Assembly: GCF_027158205.1 (NCBI RefSeq) | Contig: NZ_JAPVLU010000002.1 | Coordinates: 70,961-134,960 of the forward strand | Origin: Streptomyces sp. H39-S7 | GTDB taxonomy: Bacteria; Actinomycetota; Actinomycetes; Streptomycetales; Streptomycetaceae | Length of the DNA: 64,000 bases | Direction of reading: 5' to 3' | Part shown: one piece after another, positions 16,756 through 25,364 of the stretch | How the letters are laid out: every line of letters starts with the position of its first letter | Position numbering within the stretch: position 1 is the first letter of the stretch | Notes under the pieces: generated by a model | Told to the model about the DNA's origin: nothing | The model's database searches: none | Seen by the model: only the letters and a program-made list of their open reading frames with translations | Made by a program: the position numbers and the translations under genes

Positions 16756-17805
16756 ATGCGACAGGTCGCGAAAAAGGGCCTGATCACGGTGGTCGCGACG
16801 GGCGGCGTACTCGCCGCCGGCAGCGGCTTCGCGTTTGCGGACTCGGGTGCCGTCGGCACCACGTCCGACTCGCCGGGCGTCGGCTCCGGCAACAACGTCC
16901 AGGTGCCGGTGCACGTACCGGTGAACCTGTGCGGGAACACGGCGAGCGTCATCGGTCTGCTGAACCCGGCGATGGGCAACAGCTGCGCGAACACCTCGGT
17001 CCACGGGGGACGGGGCGGAGCGGGTTCCACCGGCGCTGTGGCGCACGGCGGTGCCTCGCACTCGCCGGGCGTCCTCTCCGGCAACTCGGCGCAGGTTCCG
17101 ATCGGCGTTCCGGTCAACGCGTGCGGCAACAGCGTCTCCGTGATCGGCGCGCTCAACCCCGCGATGGGCAACGGCTGCGCCAACGAGGAGTGGCACGCGC
17201 CGCACGACGACAGTGACGACTGCGTCGACCACCCCGGCGGTCAGCACGGGACCCCCGGCGGCCATCAGGGGACCCCCGGTCACCCGGGGCACCCGGGTCA
17301 GCCCGGTCACCCCGGAAATCCGGGCGCTCCGGGTCACCCCGGTCAGCCTGGCCACCCCGGAAACCCGGGTCACCCGGGTCAGCCTGGGAACCCCGGCAAC
17401 CCCGGTCATCCCGGCAACCCCGGTCACCCCGGAAACCCCGGCCACCCGGGCCACCCCGGTCAGCCCGGCAACCCCAACACCCCCGGCAACCCCAACACCC
17501 CCGGCAACCCGAACACCCCCGGCAACCCGAACACCCCCGGTAACCCCGGAACCCCGGGTACCGGTACCCCGGGTCACCCCGGTGCCGGGCACGGCCAGCC
17601 TGGCGCGCACGTTCAGCCCGCCGTTCACACCCACCCGGCCGGGCCGTCGGTCCACCACTACACGCCGGCTGCTCGCCACGCGGCTCCGACCGCTGAGCTG
17701 GCCGCTACCGGTGCCGGGTCGCTCGGGATGGCGTTGCCGACCAGTGCCGCGCTGCTGCTCGGTGGCGGGATGCTCTACCGCCGTAACCGCGCCGCCCGTC
17801 GCTGA
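16756..17805 (+). CDS. chpC: Long, sortase-anchored chaplin with collagen-like linker (ChpC type)
   Basis: The 349-aa product has a signal peptide (cleavage near AFADS, residue about 29), two chaplin domains (about 36-79 and 101-143, each with two cysteines and the NxCGN...SVIG core), and an extra cysteine at 156. A collagen-like stretch of Pro-Gly-X triplets fills about residues 164-271. The C-terminus has the sortase signal LAATG (315-319), a hydrophobic segment and an arginine tail. Class E sortases anchor such proteins to peptidoglycan, where they seed assembly of short chaplins. I recall S. coelicolor ChpC as about 260 aa, so the linker is expanded. The start is ATG 16756, with GGGGAAGG upstream. 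Confidence 0.95.
   Translation: MRQVAKKGLITVVATGGVLAAGSGFAFADSGAVGTTSDSPGVGSGNNVQVPVHVPVNLCGNTASVIGLLNPAMGNSCANTSVHGGRGGAGSTGAVAHGGASHSPGVLSGNSAQVPIGVPVNACGNSVSVIGALNPAMGNGCANEEWHAPHDDSDDCVDHPGGQHGTPGGHQGTPGHPGHPGQPGHPGNPGAPGHPGQPGHPGNPGHPGQPGNPGNPGHPGNPGHPGNPGHPGHPGQPGNPNTPGNPNTPGNPNTPGNPNTPGNPGTPGTGTPGHPGAGHGQPGAHVQPAVHTHPAGPSVHHYTPAARHAAPTAELAATGAGSLGMALPTSAALLLGGGMLYRRNRAARR
17266..17568 (+). repeat. Coding Pro-Gly-X repeat array in the long chaplin
   Basis: In-frame 9-nt units encode Pro-Gly-His/Gln/Asn, grouped into larger blocks, ending in four copies of an 18-nt unit encoding Gly-Asn-Pro-Asn-Thr-Pro (about 17467-17538). The near-identical DNA units suggest recent slippage and likely length variation between strains. 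Confidence 0.9.
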
Positions 17806-17864
17806 CGGAAAAGGGAGCCGCGAGGCAGCCGTACGGCAGCCGCGCGGCCCGGCGCACAGCTCGA

Positions 17865-17890
17865 TGGGACCCCGCGGTCGCGGGGTCCCA
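17865..17890 (+). terminator. Terminator after the long chaplin
   Basis: A perfect 12-bp inverted repeat (17865-17876 with 17879-17890) is followed by TTTAT, 60 nt after the chaplin stop and in front of the convergent DUF5703 gene. It can serve both strands. Confidence 0.85.
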
Positions 17891-17915
17891 TTTATGCGCT
17901 CTGGGGGATGTCAGC

Positions 17916-18104
17916 TCACCAGGTCGCCCTGACCTGGCGGATGATGCGGCGGCGCAGCCGCACCCGGCGGCTCCCGTCGGGGTAGAGGCGCAGACGGTCC
18001 AACTCCCAGTGGCCGTACTCCGCGTGGTCGGTCAGCAGTCGCGTCGCGTCCTTCCGGGAGACCCCCCGGGGGACGTACATCTCTGTGAATTCGTATTCCG
18101 GCAT
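17916..18104 (-). CDS. DUF5703 family protein
   Basis: This 62-aa basic protein (MPEYEFTEMYVPRGVS at the N-terminus, RVRLRRRIIRQVRATW at the C-terminus) matches the small, highly conserved actinobacterial family DUF5703. Family function is unknown; the basic C-terminus could bind nucleic acid or membrane. It is divergent from the 202-aa gene at 18152, and both genes must have promoters in the 47-nt gap. Confidence 0.9.
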   Translation of the reverse strand: MPEYEFTEMYVPRGVSRKDATRLLTDHAEYGHWELDRLRLYPDGSRRVRLRRRIIRQVRATW

Positions 18105-18151
18105 CGCATCTATTGTGCGGGCAACGCCCTGGTGCGGATAGCGTCTGCACC

Positions 18152-18760
18152 ATGTCTGATGACGTGCAGCCCACCGTTGCCGAGGTACGTGCCGCCGCTG
18201 AGGCGGTCAAAGCCGCGCTGGACCGCCACCTCGAGGCGATCGAGAACCGGACGGGGGAGGACGACCCCGCCGTCTACACCGCTTTCGACGACCTCGCCTC
18301 GGCCGCCGAGGCCTACGACGAGCTGCTTTACGACGCCTACGACGAGGTCACACCCTTCGAGGTCCCATCCGGCGACACGCTGCCCGAGTACGCGGGATCC
18401 GACGAACCAGCCGCCATCAGCGTGCTCATCCGCCGCGACTACAGCATCGTGGAGCCGCAGCGGCTGCTGCTGCAGGCACGGCGGGTCGCCGACGCCGATT
18501 CCGGACCGGACACCGGAGTGAACGCGGCGATCGGCATTCTCTTCGGTGAGTACGAGCCCGACGAGATCGCCCAGCGGCACAAGGAGTTCGGGCTCGAGGA
18601 GGGCGACTCGACCCTCTGGGTCTCCGCCGCGGAGCCCGTCGAGGCGGGGGACTGGCTGGCCGCCCCGTTCGACCAGGCCGACCCCCAGCTGATCATCTGC
18701 CGGTTCGACGTCAGCTCGGTCTTCGACGACGAGCTGAGTGCCCTCGACCCGGACAACTAG
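18152..18760 (+). CDS. Conserved hypothetical protein
   Basis: This 202-aa acidic protein starts at ATG 18152. The N-terminal third is helical and looks coiled-coil-like (VAEVRAAAEAVKAALDRHLE); the rest is mixed alpha/beta without membrane segments or cysteine clusters. I recognise it only as a conserved Streptomyces protein found near chaplin genes; no function is proposed. The GC-rich hairpin at 18768-18801 ends it. Confidence 0.8.
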   Translation: MSDDVQPTVAEVRAAAEAVKAALDRHLEAIENRTGEDDPAVYTAFDDLASAAEAYDELLYDAYDEVTPFEVPSGDTLPEYAGSDEPAAISVLIRRDYSIVEPQRLLLQARRVADADSGPDTGVNAAIGILFGEYEPDEIAQRHKEFGLEEGDSTLWVSAAEPVEAGDWLAAPFDQADPQLIICRFDVSSVFDDELSALDPDN

Positions 18761-18767
18761 GACCTGC

Positions 18768-18801
18768 GGCCGGGGCGGGCGGGGGTCCGTCCGCCCCGGC
18801 C
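18768..18801. terminator. Bidirectional terminator hairpin
   Basis: A perfect 11-bp inverted repeat (18768-18778 with 18791-18801) lies between two convergent genes, 7 nt after one stop and 4 nt before the other. Confidence 0.75.
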
Positions 18802-18805
18802 CGGT

Positions 18806-21169
18806 TCACTCGGCCGTCGCCTGCTCGCGCAGCACCGAACGCAGCCGGGTCGTACGGTCCTTCGCCGGAATCCCGGCCACCGCCTGGGCCAGGCCCTGGT
18901 CGACGCCCTGCACCACCGAAAGGTGGCGCTCGCCCCGGCCGAAGGCCGTGTAGACCCACGCACGGGTCAGCGCCTGCACCGCGTCGCCCGGCAGTACGAC
19001 GACCACGGCGGGCCAGCGGAGCCCGGCGGCCTGCTGTGCGGTCATCGCCCACCCGTGCCGCAGCGCCGCCACCTCGTCGCGCGGTACGAGGACCGGGGTG
19101 CCCGCGCAGTCCAGGTTCAGGCCTTCGGGGTCGGCCGACAACACCGTGCCGGGCAGCGTCAGACCCGGCTCCGGCGCGTACACCACGCGGTCGCCCGGAT
19201 CGAAGCCGCCGAACCGGCCGGGGCCCGGATTGAGCCGTTCCTTGAGCGCCGCGTTGAGCACCTGGGTGCCGACGCCGCCGCCGTGGCCCGGCGTGATGAC
19301 CTGGGTCTCCGCGGCGGCCACCCCGATGACGCGCGGCACCGAGTCGGCGACCAGCTGCACCGTGCGGTGCACCGCCTCGCGGGGGTCGCGGACGGGGACG
19401 ATGACGACCTCCTTGTCAGGAGCCTCCACCGCCGTCAGCTCCCCGATGCCGATCCCCGACACCAGCTCGCCGATGGGCCCGAAGTCCGGCGTACGGGACG
19501 CGACCTGCGGGCAGGTCTTCGCCGCCAGCAGATCCGCGAAGGCCCGGCCGGGCCCGACCGACCACAGCACCCCGGGGTCGCCGCTGAGGACCAGCCGCGC
19601 GCCGTCGGGGACGGCCTCGACGAGCGTCGCGGAGAGCTCCACGTCGAGCTGCGGGGCGTCCAGGACGGCCAGCACATCCAGCGCCAGGCTCCCGTCGGTC
19701 TCACGGCCCGGGCCCTCCTGTCCGGACAGCAGCCCGGCGACGGTGACCGCGGTGTCCTCGCCGAGGTGCGCGGCGAGCCGTCGCCGGCCCTCCGCGGTGT
19801 ACGCGGCCGCGTACGCGCGCAGCCCCAACTCGCGCGCCGCGGCGACCAGCGCGGCCGGCTCCGCGCGGGCCGCCTCGCCGCCTGTGTGGGCGACCAGCCC
19901 GCTGACGGCGGCGGCGCGGACCAGCGCGGCGGCGGACGGCGACGACGTGGCGGCGGCCGCCGACTCCCAGTCGAGGCCGTCCCCTTCGAAGGTCTTGAGC
20001 AGCCGGTCCAGGCCGTCCGCGAGGCTCTCCTCGGCGAGCGCGTACCGGTCGAGGCCGAGCAGCAGCCGGACGGGCGGCCCGTCCTCCTCGTCGGCGCCCG
20101 TGGCGGGCTTCGCCCCGGGGACGTCCTCGGTGTCCTGGAACACCAGCACCCGGCCCTCGGCGATGGCGGCGCTCAGGCCCTCCTCGGCGCCGGAGACCGA
20201 CTGCTTCTCCAGCGCGGCGCGCAGCACGGACGATTCGAGGGCCGTGTGCCCCTGCTCGGCGGCCCGCTCCAACAGCCACACGACCAGGGCCCGTACACGA
20301 CGCTCGTCGTCGGGCCCGCACTCGGCGCCGAGCAGCGCCCGCGCGAAGCCGTCCGCGTGCTCGACCCGCACACCGGCCAGTGACAGCACCTGCCACGGAT
20401 CCTCACGCAGCGCCTGCGCCGCCCGTTCACCGAGCGCCGCCACCGCGGGCTCGGCCAGCTCCGCCGGTGCCCCGCCCTCGGCCAGCACGCTCCGCACCGC
20501 CTCGACGGCGGCCGGGTCGTACACGACGGGCACCCGCGCGAGCCGGAGCGGCTCCCGCGCGGTCCGCTCCCGGGCGGGCCGATCGGCAGTGACCCCGGCA
20601 GCCGGTGACCTCACAGGTTCGGGTGCGCGGTCGACATCCGCAGGGACGTCCTCCGGCGCCGCCTCCGCGGGTCCGGAATCCGCTTCCGGTTCCGCCGCCG
20701 CGTCGGCCGCGTCCTCCGGGGCCTCCACGGCCGTCTCGGGGGCCGCGGCGCCGACCTCGTCGCTCCCCTCGGCCGCCTCCGCCGTCCCGGCCCCTTCCGC
20801 GGCCTCGGCCGCCGGCACCTGGACACCCTCCAGGGCCGCCGCTTCGGCGGCCTGGAGCTTCGCCGCCTCCGCGGCCATCGCGTCGCGGCGCTTGCGGCGG
20901 GCCTCCGCGGCGTCGCCCTTGGGCGCCGGGGCCGCGGGGTTGTCGCCGCGTTCGATGGAGCGCATGGCGGCGGCGAGGTCCGCCAGGTCGACCGCGGGCT
21001 TGGTCCGAGCACCGGCGCGGGCGGCCGGCGCGGGGACGAGCGGAGCGGCGGCATCGTCTATGACCCGCTTCTGGTCCCGCTCCGTCTCGGCGAGGCGGGC
21101 GGGTGCCGTGGGCGGTTGCCCGTCGGCGCCGGGCGTCGCGACGTCCTGGTCGGTGCGGTCCTCGGTCAC
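18806..21169 (-). CDS. RecD2-like helicase homologue with degenerate ATPase motifs
   Basis: The 787-aa protein has a disordered Ala/Glu/Pro-rich N-terminus (1 to about 205), then a helix-hairpin-helix region (about 215-282) and a C-terminal region that aligns by eye to the RecD2 helicase core. The position of Walker A (GGPGTGKT in RecD2) reads AHTGGEAARAEP (427-438), without the GKT. The Walker B position reads VLDAPQLD (502-509) instead of VDEAS. The motif III-like stretch LSGDPGVLWSVGPG (528-541) is preserved, and the C-terminal HKSQG motif is replaced by MTAQQAAGL. It is therefore probably an ATPase-dead DNA-binding relative of RecD2. It starts at ATG or GTG near 21169. It is upstream of, and co-directional with, the aldo/keto reductase-containing block only by proximity. 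Confidence 0.75.
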   Translation of the reverse strand: MTEDRTDQDVATPGADGQPPTAPARLAETERDQKRVIDDAAAPLVPAPAARAGARTKPAVDLADLAAAMRSIERGDNPAAPAPKGDAAEARRKRRDAMAAEAAKLQAAEAAALEGVQVPAAEAAEGAGTAEAAEGSDEVGAAAPETAVEAPEDAADAAAEPEADSGPAEAAPEDVPADVDRAPEPVRSPAAGVTADRPARERTAREPLRLARVPVVYDPAAVEAVRSVLAEGGAPAELAEPAVAALGERAAQALREDPWQVLSLAGVRVEHADGFARALLGAECGPDDERRVRALVVWLLERAAEQGHTALESSVLRAALEKQSVSGAEEGLSAAIAEGRVLVFQDTEDVPGAKPATGADEEDGPPVRLLLGLDRYALAEESLADGLDRLLKTFEGDGLDWESAAAATSSPSAAALVRAAAVSGLVAHTGGEAARAEPAALVAAARELGLRAYAAAYTAEGRRRLAAHLGEDTAVTVAGLLSGQEGPGRETDGSLALDVLAVLDAPQLDVELSATLVEAVPDGARLVLSGDPGVLWSVGPGRAFADLLAAKTCPQVASRTPDFGPIGELVSGIGIGELTAVEAPDKEVVIVPVRDPREAVHRTVQLVADSVPRVIGVAAAETQVITPGHGGGVGTQVLNAALKERLNPGPGRFGGFDPGDRVVYAPEPGLTLPGTVLSADPEGLNLDCAGTPVLVPRDEVAALRHGWAMTAQQAAGLRWPAVVVVLPGDAVQALTRAWVYTAFGRGERHLSVVQGVDQGLAQAVAGIPAKDRTTRLRSVLREQATAE

Positions 21170-21219
21170 GTGGGCCTCCGTGGTGCGGCGTGGTGCGGCG
21201 GATCCCCGGCCGGGCTCGC

Positions 21220-22200
21220 TCAGAGCGTGCTCCAGTCGTGATCCGGGTAGCGGTGCAGCGGCGCCGACACGTCGTCCAGCGCCTGGCAGATCTCACTCGG
21301 AAGACTAAGGGCCTCCACTGACAATGCCTGCGCCAGCTGCTGCGCGTTGCGCGCGCCGACGATGGGCGCGGTCACTCCCGGCCGGTCCCGGACCCAGGCC
21401 AGCGCGACATCTATCGGCCGGACCGCGAGCCCGTCGGCCGCGGTGCTGACGGCGTCGACGATGAGCCGGGCGGTGTCGTCGAGGTACGGGTCGACGAAGG
21501 CCGCCATCTCCTCCGAGCCGCCGCGCGACTCCACCGGAGTCCCCGTCCGGTACTTGCCGGTGAGCACGCCACGCCCGAGCGGTGAGGACGGCAGCAGCCC
21601 GATACCCAGGTCGAGGGCGGCGGGCAGCACCTCGCGCTCGATGCCGCGCTGCAGCAGCGAGTACTCCATCTGCGTGCTCGCCAGCGGGGTGCGGCCGGGC
21701 ACCGCGCGCTGCCAGGTCGCCGCCTTGGCCAGTTGCCAGCCGCAGTAGTTGGACACGCCGACGTACCGGGCCCGGCCGGACGTGACGGCGATGTCGAGGG
21801 CCTGCAGCGTCTCGTCGAGCGGGGTGGCCGGGTCGAAGGCGTGCACCTGCCACAGGTCGACGTAGTCGGTGCCGAGGCGCTGCAGGGAAGCGTCGAGGGC
21901 GGACAGGAGATGGCCGCGCGAGCAGTCGAAGCGCCGGTCCGGGTCGGGCACGCTGCCCGCCTTGGTGGCGATCACCAGGTCCGCGCGGGGGACGAGGTCG
22001 TCGAGGAGCCGGCCGAGCACGTACTCCGCGCCGCCGTCCGCGTAGACGTCGGCGGTGTCGACGAGGGTGCCGCCCGCCTCCCAGAACGTCTTGAGCTGGT
22101 CGGCCGCGTCCCGTTCCCCGGTGTACCGCCCCCACGTGAGCGTGCCCAGGCCGAGCCGCGACACGCGCAGGCCGGTGCGCCCGAGGTGCCTCTGTTCCAT
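21220..22200 (-). CDS. Aldo/keto reductase
   Basis: The 326-aa product has the AKR landmarks LGLGTLTWG, DTADVYADG (catalytic Asp-Tyr region), ATKAGS (Lys) and YVDLWQVHAFD (His). It is a cytosolic NADPH-dependent reductase of the Tas/YajO-like group; substrate is unknown. ATG 22200 is preferred because MEQRHLGRTGLRVS is the usual AKR N-terminus; upstream in-frame codons are not. It is divergent from the F420-type oxidoreductase across 137 nt. Confidence 0.92.
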   Translation of the reverse strand: MEQRHLGRTGLRVSRLGLGTLTWGRYTGERDAADQLKTFWEAGGTLVDTADVYADGGAEYVLGRLLDDLVPRADLVIATKAGSVPDPDRRFDCSRGHLLSALDASLQRLGTDYVDLWQVHAFDPATPLDETLQALDIAVTSGRARYVGVSNYCGWQLAKAATWQRAVPGRTPLASTQMEYSLLQRGIEREVLPAALDLGIGLLPSSPLGRGVLTGKYRTGTPVESRGGSEEMAAFVDPYLDDTARLIVDAVSTAADGLAVRPIDVALAWVRDRPGVTAPIVGARNAQQLAQALSVEALSLPSEICQALDDVSAPLHRYPDHDWSTL

Positions 22201-22337
22201 GACCGCTGAGATTACTGGTGAAGTGGCTGATTGGGCAGCCGTGACGGACCCGACAGGCGCGCGAGGCACGCCTTGGCGCTAAAGTCCGGAGTGACAGAGA
22301 CGTTACTCATCAGTAAGGCAGCAGTAAGGGGAGCGGC

Positions 22338-23387
22338 ATGCGGCTCGGAATCAACCTCGGCTACTGGGGCGCCGGGATGGACGGGGACAACCTGGCCGTC
22401 GCCCAGGAAGCGGACCGGCTCGGTTACTCGGTCTGCTGGGCCGCGGAGGCGTACGGTTCCGACGCCCCGACCGTGCTCTCCTGGGTGGCCGCGCAGACCG
22501 AGCGCATCGACATCGGCTCGGCGATCTTCCAGATCCCGGCCCGTACCCCCGCGATGACCGCGATGACGGCCGCCACCCTCGACTCACTCTCCGGCGGCCG
22601 CTTCCGGCTGGGCCTCGGCGTCTCGGGACCGCAGGTCTCCGAGGGCTGGTACGGCACGCGCTTCGACAAGCCGCTGTCCCGCACCCGGGAGTACGTCGAG
22701 ATCGTCCGCAAGGCGATGTCCCGCGAGCGGCTCTCCCACGAGGGCGAGCACTGGACGCTGCCGCTGCCCGACGGCCCCGGCAAGGCGCTCAAGCTCACCG
22801 TGCACCCGGTGCGCGAGCACATCCCGCTGTACATCGCCGCGATCGGGCCCAAGAACCTGGAGCAGACCGGCGAGATCGCGGACGGCGCGCTGACGCTCTT
22901 CTGCGCCGCCGAGAACATGGAGGAGACCTCGCTGGCCCCGCTGCGCGCGGGCCGCGCCAAGGTCGGCAAGACCCTCGAGGGCTTTGACGTCTGCCCGACC
23001 CTGCCGCTCGCGCTGGGCGACGACGTGGACACGCTCGCCGACACCTTCCGCCCCTACACCGCCCTGTACGTCGGCGGCATGGGCAGCAGGAAGCAGAACT
23101 TCTACAACCGGCTCGCGCAGCGCATGGGCTACGAGAAGGAAGCCGCCGAGATCCAGGACAAGTACCTGGCCGGCGACAAGGACGGCGCCGCCGCCGCCAT
23201 TCCGCGCGAGCTGATCGACCGGACGAGCCTGCTCGGCCCGGTCGAGCGGATCGCGGACCGGATGCAGGAGTACGCGGCCGCCGGCGTCACGACCCTGACC
23301 GTCACCCCGGCCGGCTGGACGCTCGACGAGCGGGTCGCCGCGCTGCGCGCGGGAGTCCAGGCCATGGAGCGCGCGGGCCTCGCGTAA
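22338..23387 (+). CDS. LLM-class F420-dependent oxidoreductase
   Basis: The 349-aa product is a luciferase-like TIM barrel. Features include the N-terminal MRLGINLGYWG, the EADRLGYSVCWAAEAYGSD strand-loop, and SGGRFRLGLGVSGPQVSEGW, which fits F420 rather than FMN members. Such enzymes use reduced F420 for hydride transfer; the substrate is unknown. GGGGAG upstream fixes ATG 22338. It is monocistronic and followed by a hairpin. Confidence 0.92.
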   Translation: MRLGINLGYWGAGMDGDNLAVAQEADRLGYSVCWAAEAYGSDAPTVLSWVAAQTERIDIGSAIFQIPARTPAMTAMTAATLDSLSGGRFRLGLGVSGPQVSEGWYGTRFDKPLSRTREYVEIVRKAMSRERLSHEGEHWTLPLPDGPGKALKLTVHPVREHIPLYIAAIGPKNLEQTGEIADGALTLFCAAENMEETSLAPLRAGRAKVGKTLEGFDVCPTLPLALGDDVDTLADTFRPYTALYVGGMGSRKQNFYNRLAQRMGYEKEAAEIQDKYLAGDKDGAAAAIPRELIDRTSLLGPVERIADRMQEYAAAGVTTLTVTPAGWTLDERVAALRAGVQAMERAGLA

Positions 23388-23407
23388 CGGCACTCGTCCC
23401 CCGAGGA

Positions 23408-23440
23408 CCGGCCCCGGCCCCGCGAGGGGTCAGGGGCCGG
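23408..23440. terminator. Nested hairpin between convergent genes
   Basis: CCGGCCCC (23408-23415) pairs with GGGGCCGG (23433-23440), with a further complementary segment inside. It lies between the F420-type oxidoreductase and the convergent hypothetical gene. Confidence 0.6.
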
Positions 23441-23461
23441 CTGCCGGGCGGACCAGCGCTC

Positions 23462-24067
23462 CTAACTCGGCACCAGCCGCCCCAGCAGCCGTCCGAAGGC
23501 GACGAGCCGCGCTATCTGCCCCGGCCCGCCGTCGTCGAGCGACTTGCTGAAGCGGAACGCCTCGGGACGGAACCGGGCGGCGGCCACCGGCGAGTCCGGA
23601 TCACCCTGCACCGCGCTCAACTCGTGCGGCATCGACGTCGCGAGCACCAGGTACACCCCCCGGTCGACCCGCGCCCCCTTCTCGTTCATGCCGACCAGCG
23701 TCCGCATCCCGACGTGGCCGATGGAGTTCAGCGGGAGCACCTGCACCGACGAGTCCAGGACCGTCCCGCCGGGCGCGCTCTCGTCGGCCAACTCCTCGCT
23801 GTGCCACAGGATCAGTCGCCGGCCGTCGCAGACCGCCGCCTCCTGCCAGACCGAGGTGCCGGCCTCCGTCAGATCCACCACCCGCTCCAGGGTGAAACCC
23901 AGGACCTTACGGCGCCCGAGCACGCCCCTGACCGCGTCCAACGCGACGTCCGCGTGCAGGAAGTAGGCGTCCGACGCGTCCTCGAGCCGCTCGTACGGCG
24001 ACCAGTCCGACCCCGCCGGACCCGACCGGCGCGTGGTCGGGCGGCTCCTCGTCGCCTTGCTGAACAT
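23462..24067 (-). CDS. Conserved hypothetical protein
   Basis: This 201-aa protein starts at ATG 24067 with AGGTGG upstream. The N-terminus is basic (RSRPTTRRSGPAG), and the body is soluble alpha/beta with no recognised catalytic motif. I do not recognise the family beyond its being conserved in streptomycetes. The 260 nt upstream of it hold no gene. Confidence 0.7.
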   Translation of the reverse strand: MFSKATRSRPTTRRSGPAGSDWSPYERLEDASDAYFLHADVALDAVRGVLGRRKVLGFTLERVVDLTEAGTSVWQEAAVCDGRRLILWHSEELADESAPGGTVLDSSVQVLPLNSIGHVGMRTLVGMNEKGARVDRGVYLVLATSMPHELSAVQGDPDSPVAAARFRPEAFRFSKSLDDGGPGQIARLVAFGRLLGRLVPS

Positions 24068-24181
24068 GTCCACCTGCTTCGTGATTCACGGTCTCGTCGG
24101 CCCCTCAGCCCCCGTTGAACCCTACCCAGGAGGCAGGACAGTGCGGGGGGAGGAGGCTCGACCGGAATCACTGGGATTCTG

Positions 24182-24222
24182 CGGCCGTGGTGGGGGCTCG
24201 GGGGTCTTCCCCGCCACGGCCG
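24182..24222 (-). terminator. Hairpin downstream of corA
   Basis: CGGCCGTGG (24182-24190) pairs with CCACGGCCG (24214-24222) in the 260-nt gap after corA. Nearer corA, a 15-bp direct repeat (GGCCCTCCGTCCCGC at 24266-24280 and 24289-24303) is present. No gene is visible in this gap. Confidence 0.5.
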
Positions 24223-24327
24223 TCAGCAAACACAACGCCTCAGCGGCCCGGGGGTTACGCCCTGCGGCCCTCCGTCCCGCCCGGCGAAGGCCCTCCGTCC
24301 CGCGCCCGCGGCCGCCAGCCCGCCCGG

Positions 24328-25341
24328 CTACAGCCACCCGCGCCGTTTGAAGAAGACGTACAGGAAGCCGACGATGCCCGCCATGACGGTCATGACCGCC
24401 GGATAGCCCCAGACCGCCTGGAGTTCCGGCATGTGCTCGAAGTTCATGCCGTAGATGCCGGCGACCATCGTCGGCACCACGGCCATCGCGGCCCACGCCG
24501 AGATCTTGCGCATGTCGTCGTTCTGCCGCACTCCCACCTGCGTCAGGTGCGCGGCGAGGATGTCGGACAGCAGCCGGTCCAGGCTGTCGCCCTGCTCGTT
24601 CGCGCGGGTCAGGTGGTCGGCGACGTCGCGGAAGAACGGCCGGATGGACGCGGGGACGAAGGACGTCCCGCCGCCCGCGAGCCGGGTCATCGGGTCCATC
24701 AGCGGACCGGTGGCGCGGCGGAACTCCAGCGCCTGGCGTTTGAAGGTGTAGATCGTGCTCGCGGTGTTCGCCGAGTCCGTGACGTTCGGGCTGAAGACGG
24801 CCGACTCCAACTCCTCCAGATCCACCTGCAGTTCGGAGGCGATGTCGATGTAGTGGTCGACCACTGTGTCGCTGATCACATACAGGACCGAGGACGGCCC
24901 CTGCTTGAGCAGTTCGGGGTCCTTCTCCAGCCGGCTCCGCACCTCGGCCAGCGCGCTGCCCTCGCCGTGCCGGACCGTCACCACGAAGGCGTCGCCGACG
25001 AACACCATCAGCTCGCCCGCGGTCACCGTCGCCGCCGCGTCGTCGTACTCCAGCGGCTTGAGGACCACGAAGAGCGAGTCGTCGTAGAACTCCAGCTTGG
25101 GGCGCTGGTGCGCGTGCAGGGCGTCCTCGACGGCCAGCGGGTGCAGACCGAACTCCGAGGTCACCCGATCGAACTCCTCCTCCGTCGGCTCGTGCAGCCC
25201 GATCCAGAGGAAGGCGCCGGATGCCCGCGCCTGGTCCAGGGCATCGGACAGGTCGTCGGGCCCGTCCGTACGGTGCCCGTCCTTGTAGATGGCGCAGTCC
25301 ACGATCACGCTGGCTATTCTTCCGCGATCCGGCGAAGTCAC
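24328..25341 (-). CDS. corA: CorA-type magnesium/cobalt transporter
   Basis: The 337-aa product has the CorA layout: a long cytosolic N-terminal domain and two C-terminal membrane helices, with the signature YGMNFEHMPEL after the first helix. CorA pentamers form a gated Mg2+ channel. Start uncertainty: GTG 25341 is taken, but GTG 25308 (VIVDCAIYKDG) would also fit. It is divergent from the phosphomutase-like gene at 25365, so both promoters lie within or beside a very short gap. Confidence 0.93.
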   Translation of the reverse strand: MTSPDRGRIASVIVDCAIYKDGHRTDGPDDLSDALDQARASGAFLWIGLHEPTEEEFDRVTSEFGLHPLAVEDALHAHQRPKLEFYDDSLFVVLKPLEYDDAAATVTAGELMVFVGDAFVVTVRHGEGSALAEVRSRLEKDPELLKQGPSSVLYVISDTVVDHYIDIASELQVDLEELESAVFSPNVTDSANTASTIYTFKRQALEFRRATGPLMDPMTRLAGGGTSFVPASIRPFFRDVADHLTRANEQGDSLDRLLSDILAAHLTQVGVRQNDDMRKISAWAAMAVVPTMVAGIYGMNFEHMPELQAVWGYPAVMTVMAGIVGFLYVFFKRRGWL

Positions 25342-25364
25342 ACCACCGACGTAGGCTGGCCGGC

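Noticed and set aside
17233-17589. CRISPR-like repeat array
   Set aside because: The repeats are contiguous, in frame and encode Pro-Gly-X triplets; there are no spacers.
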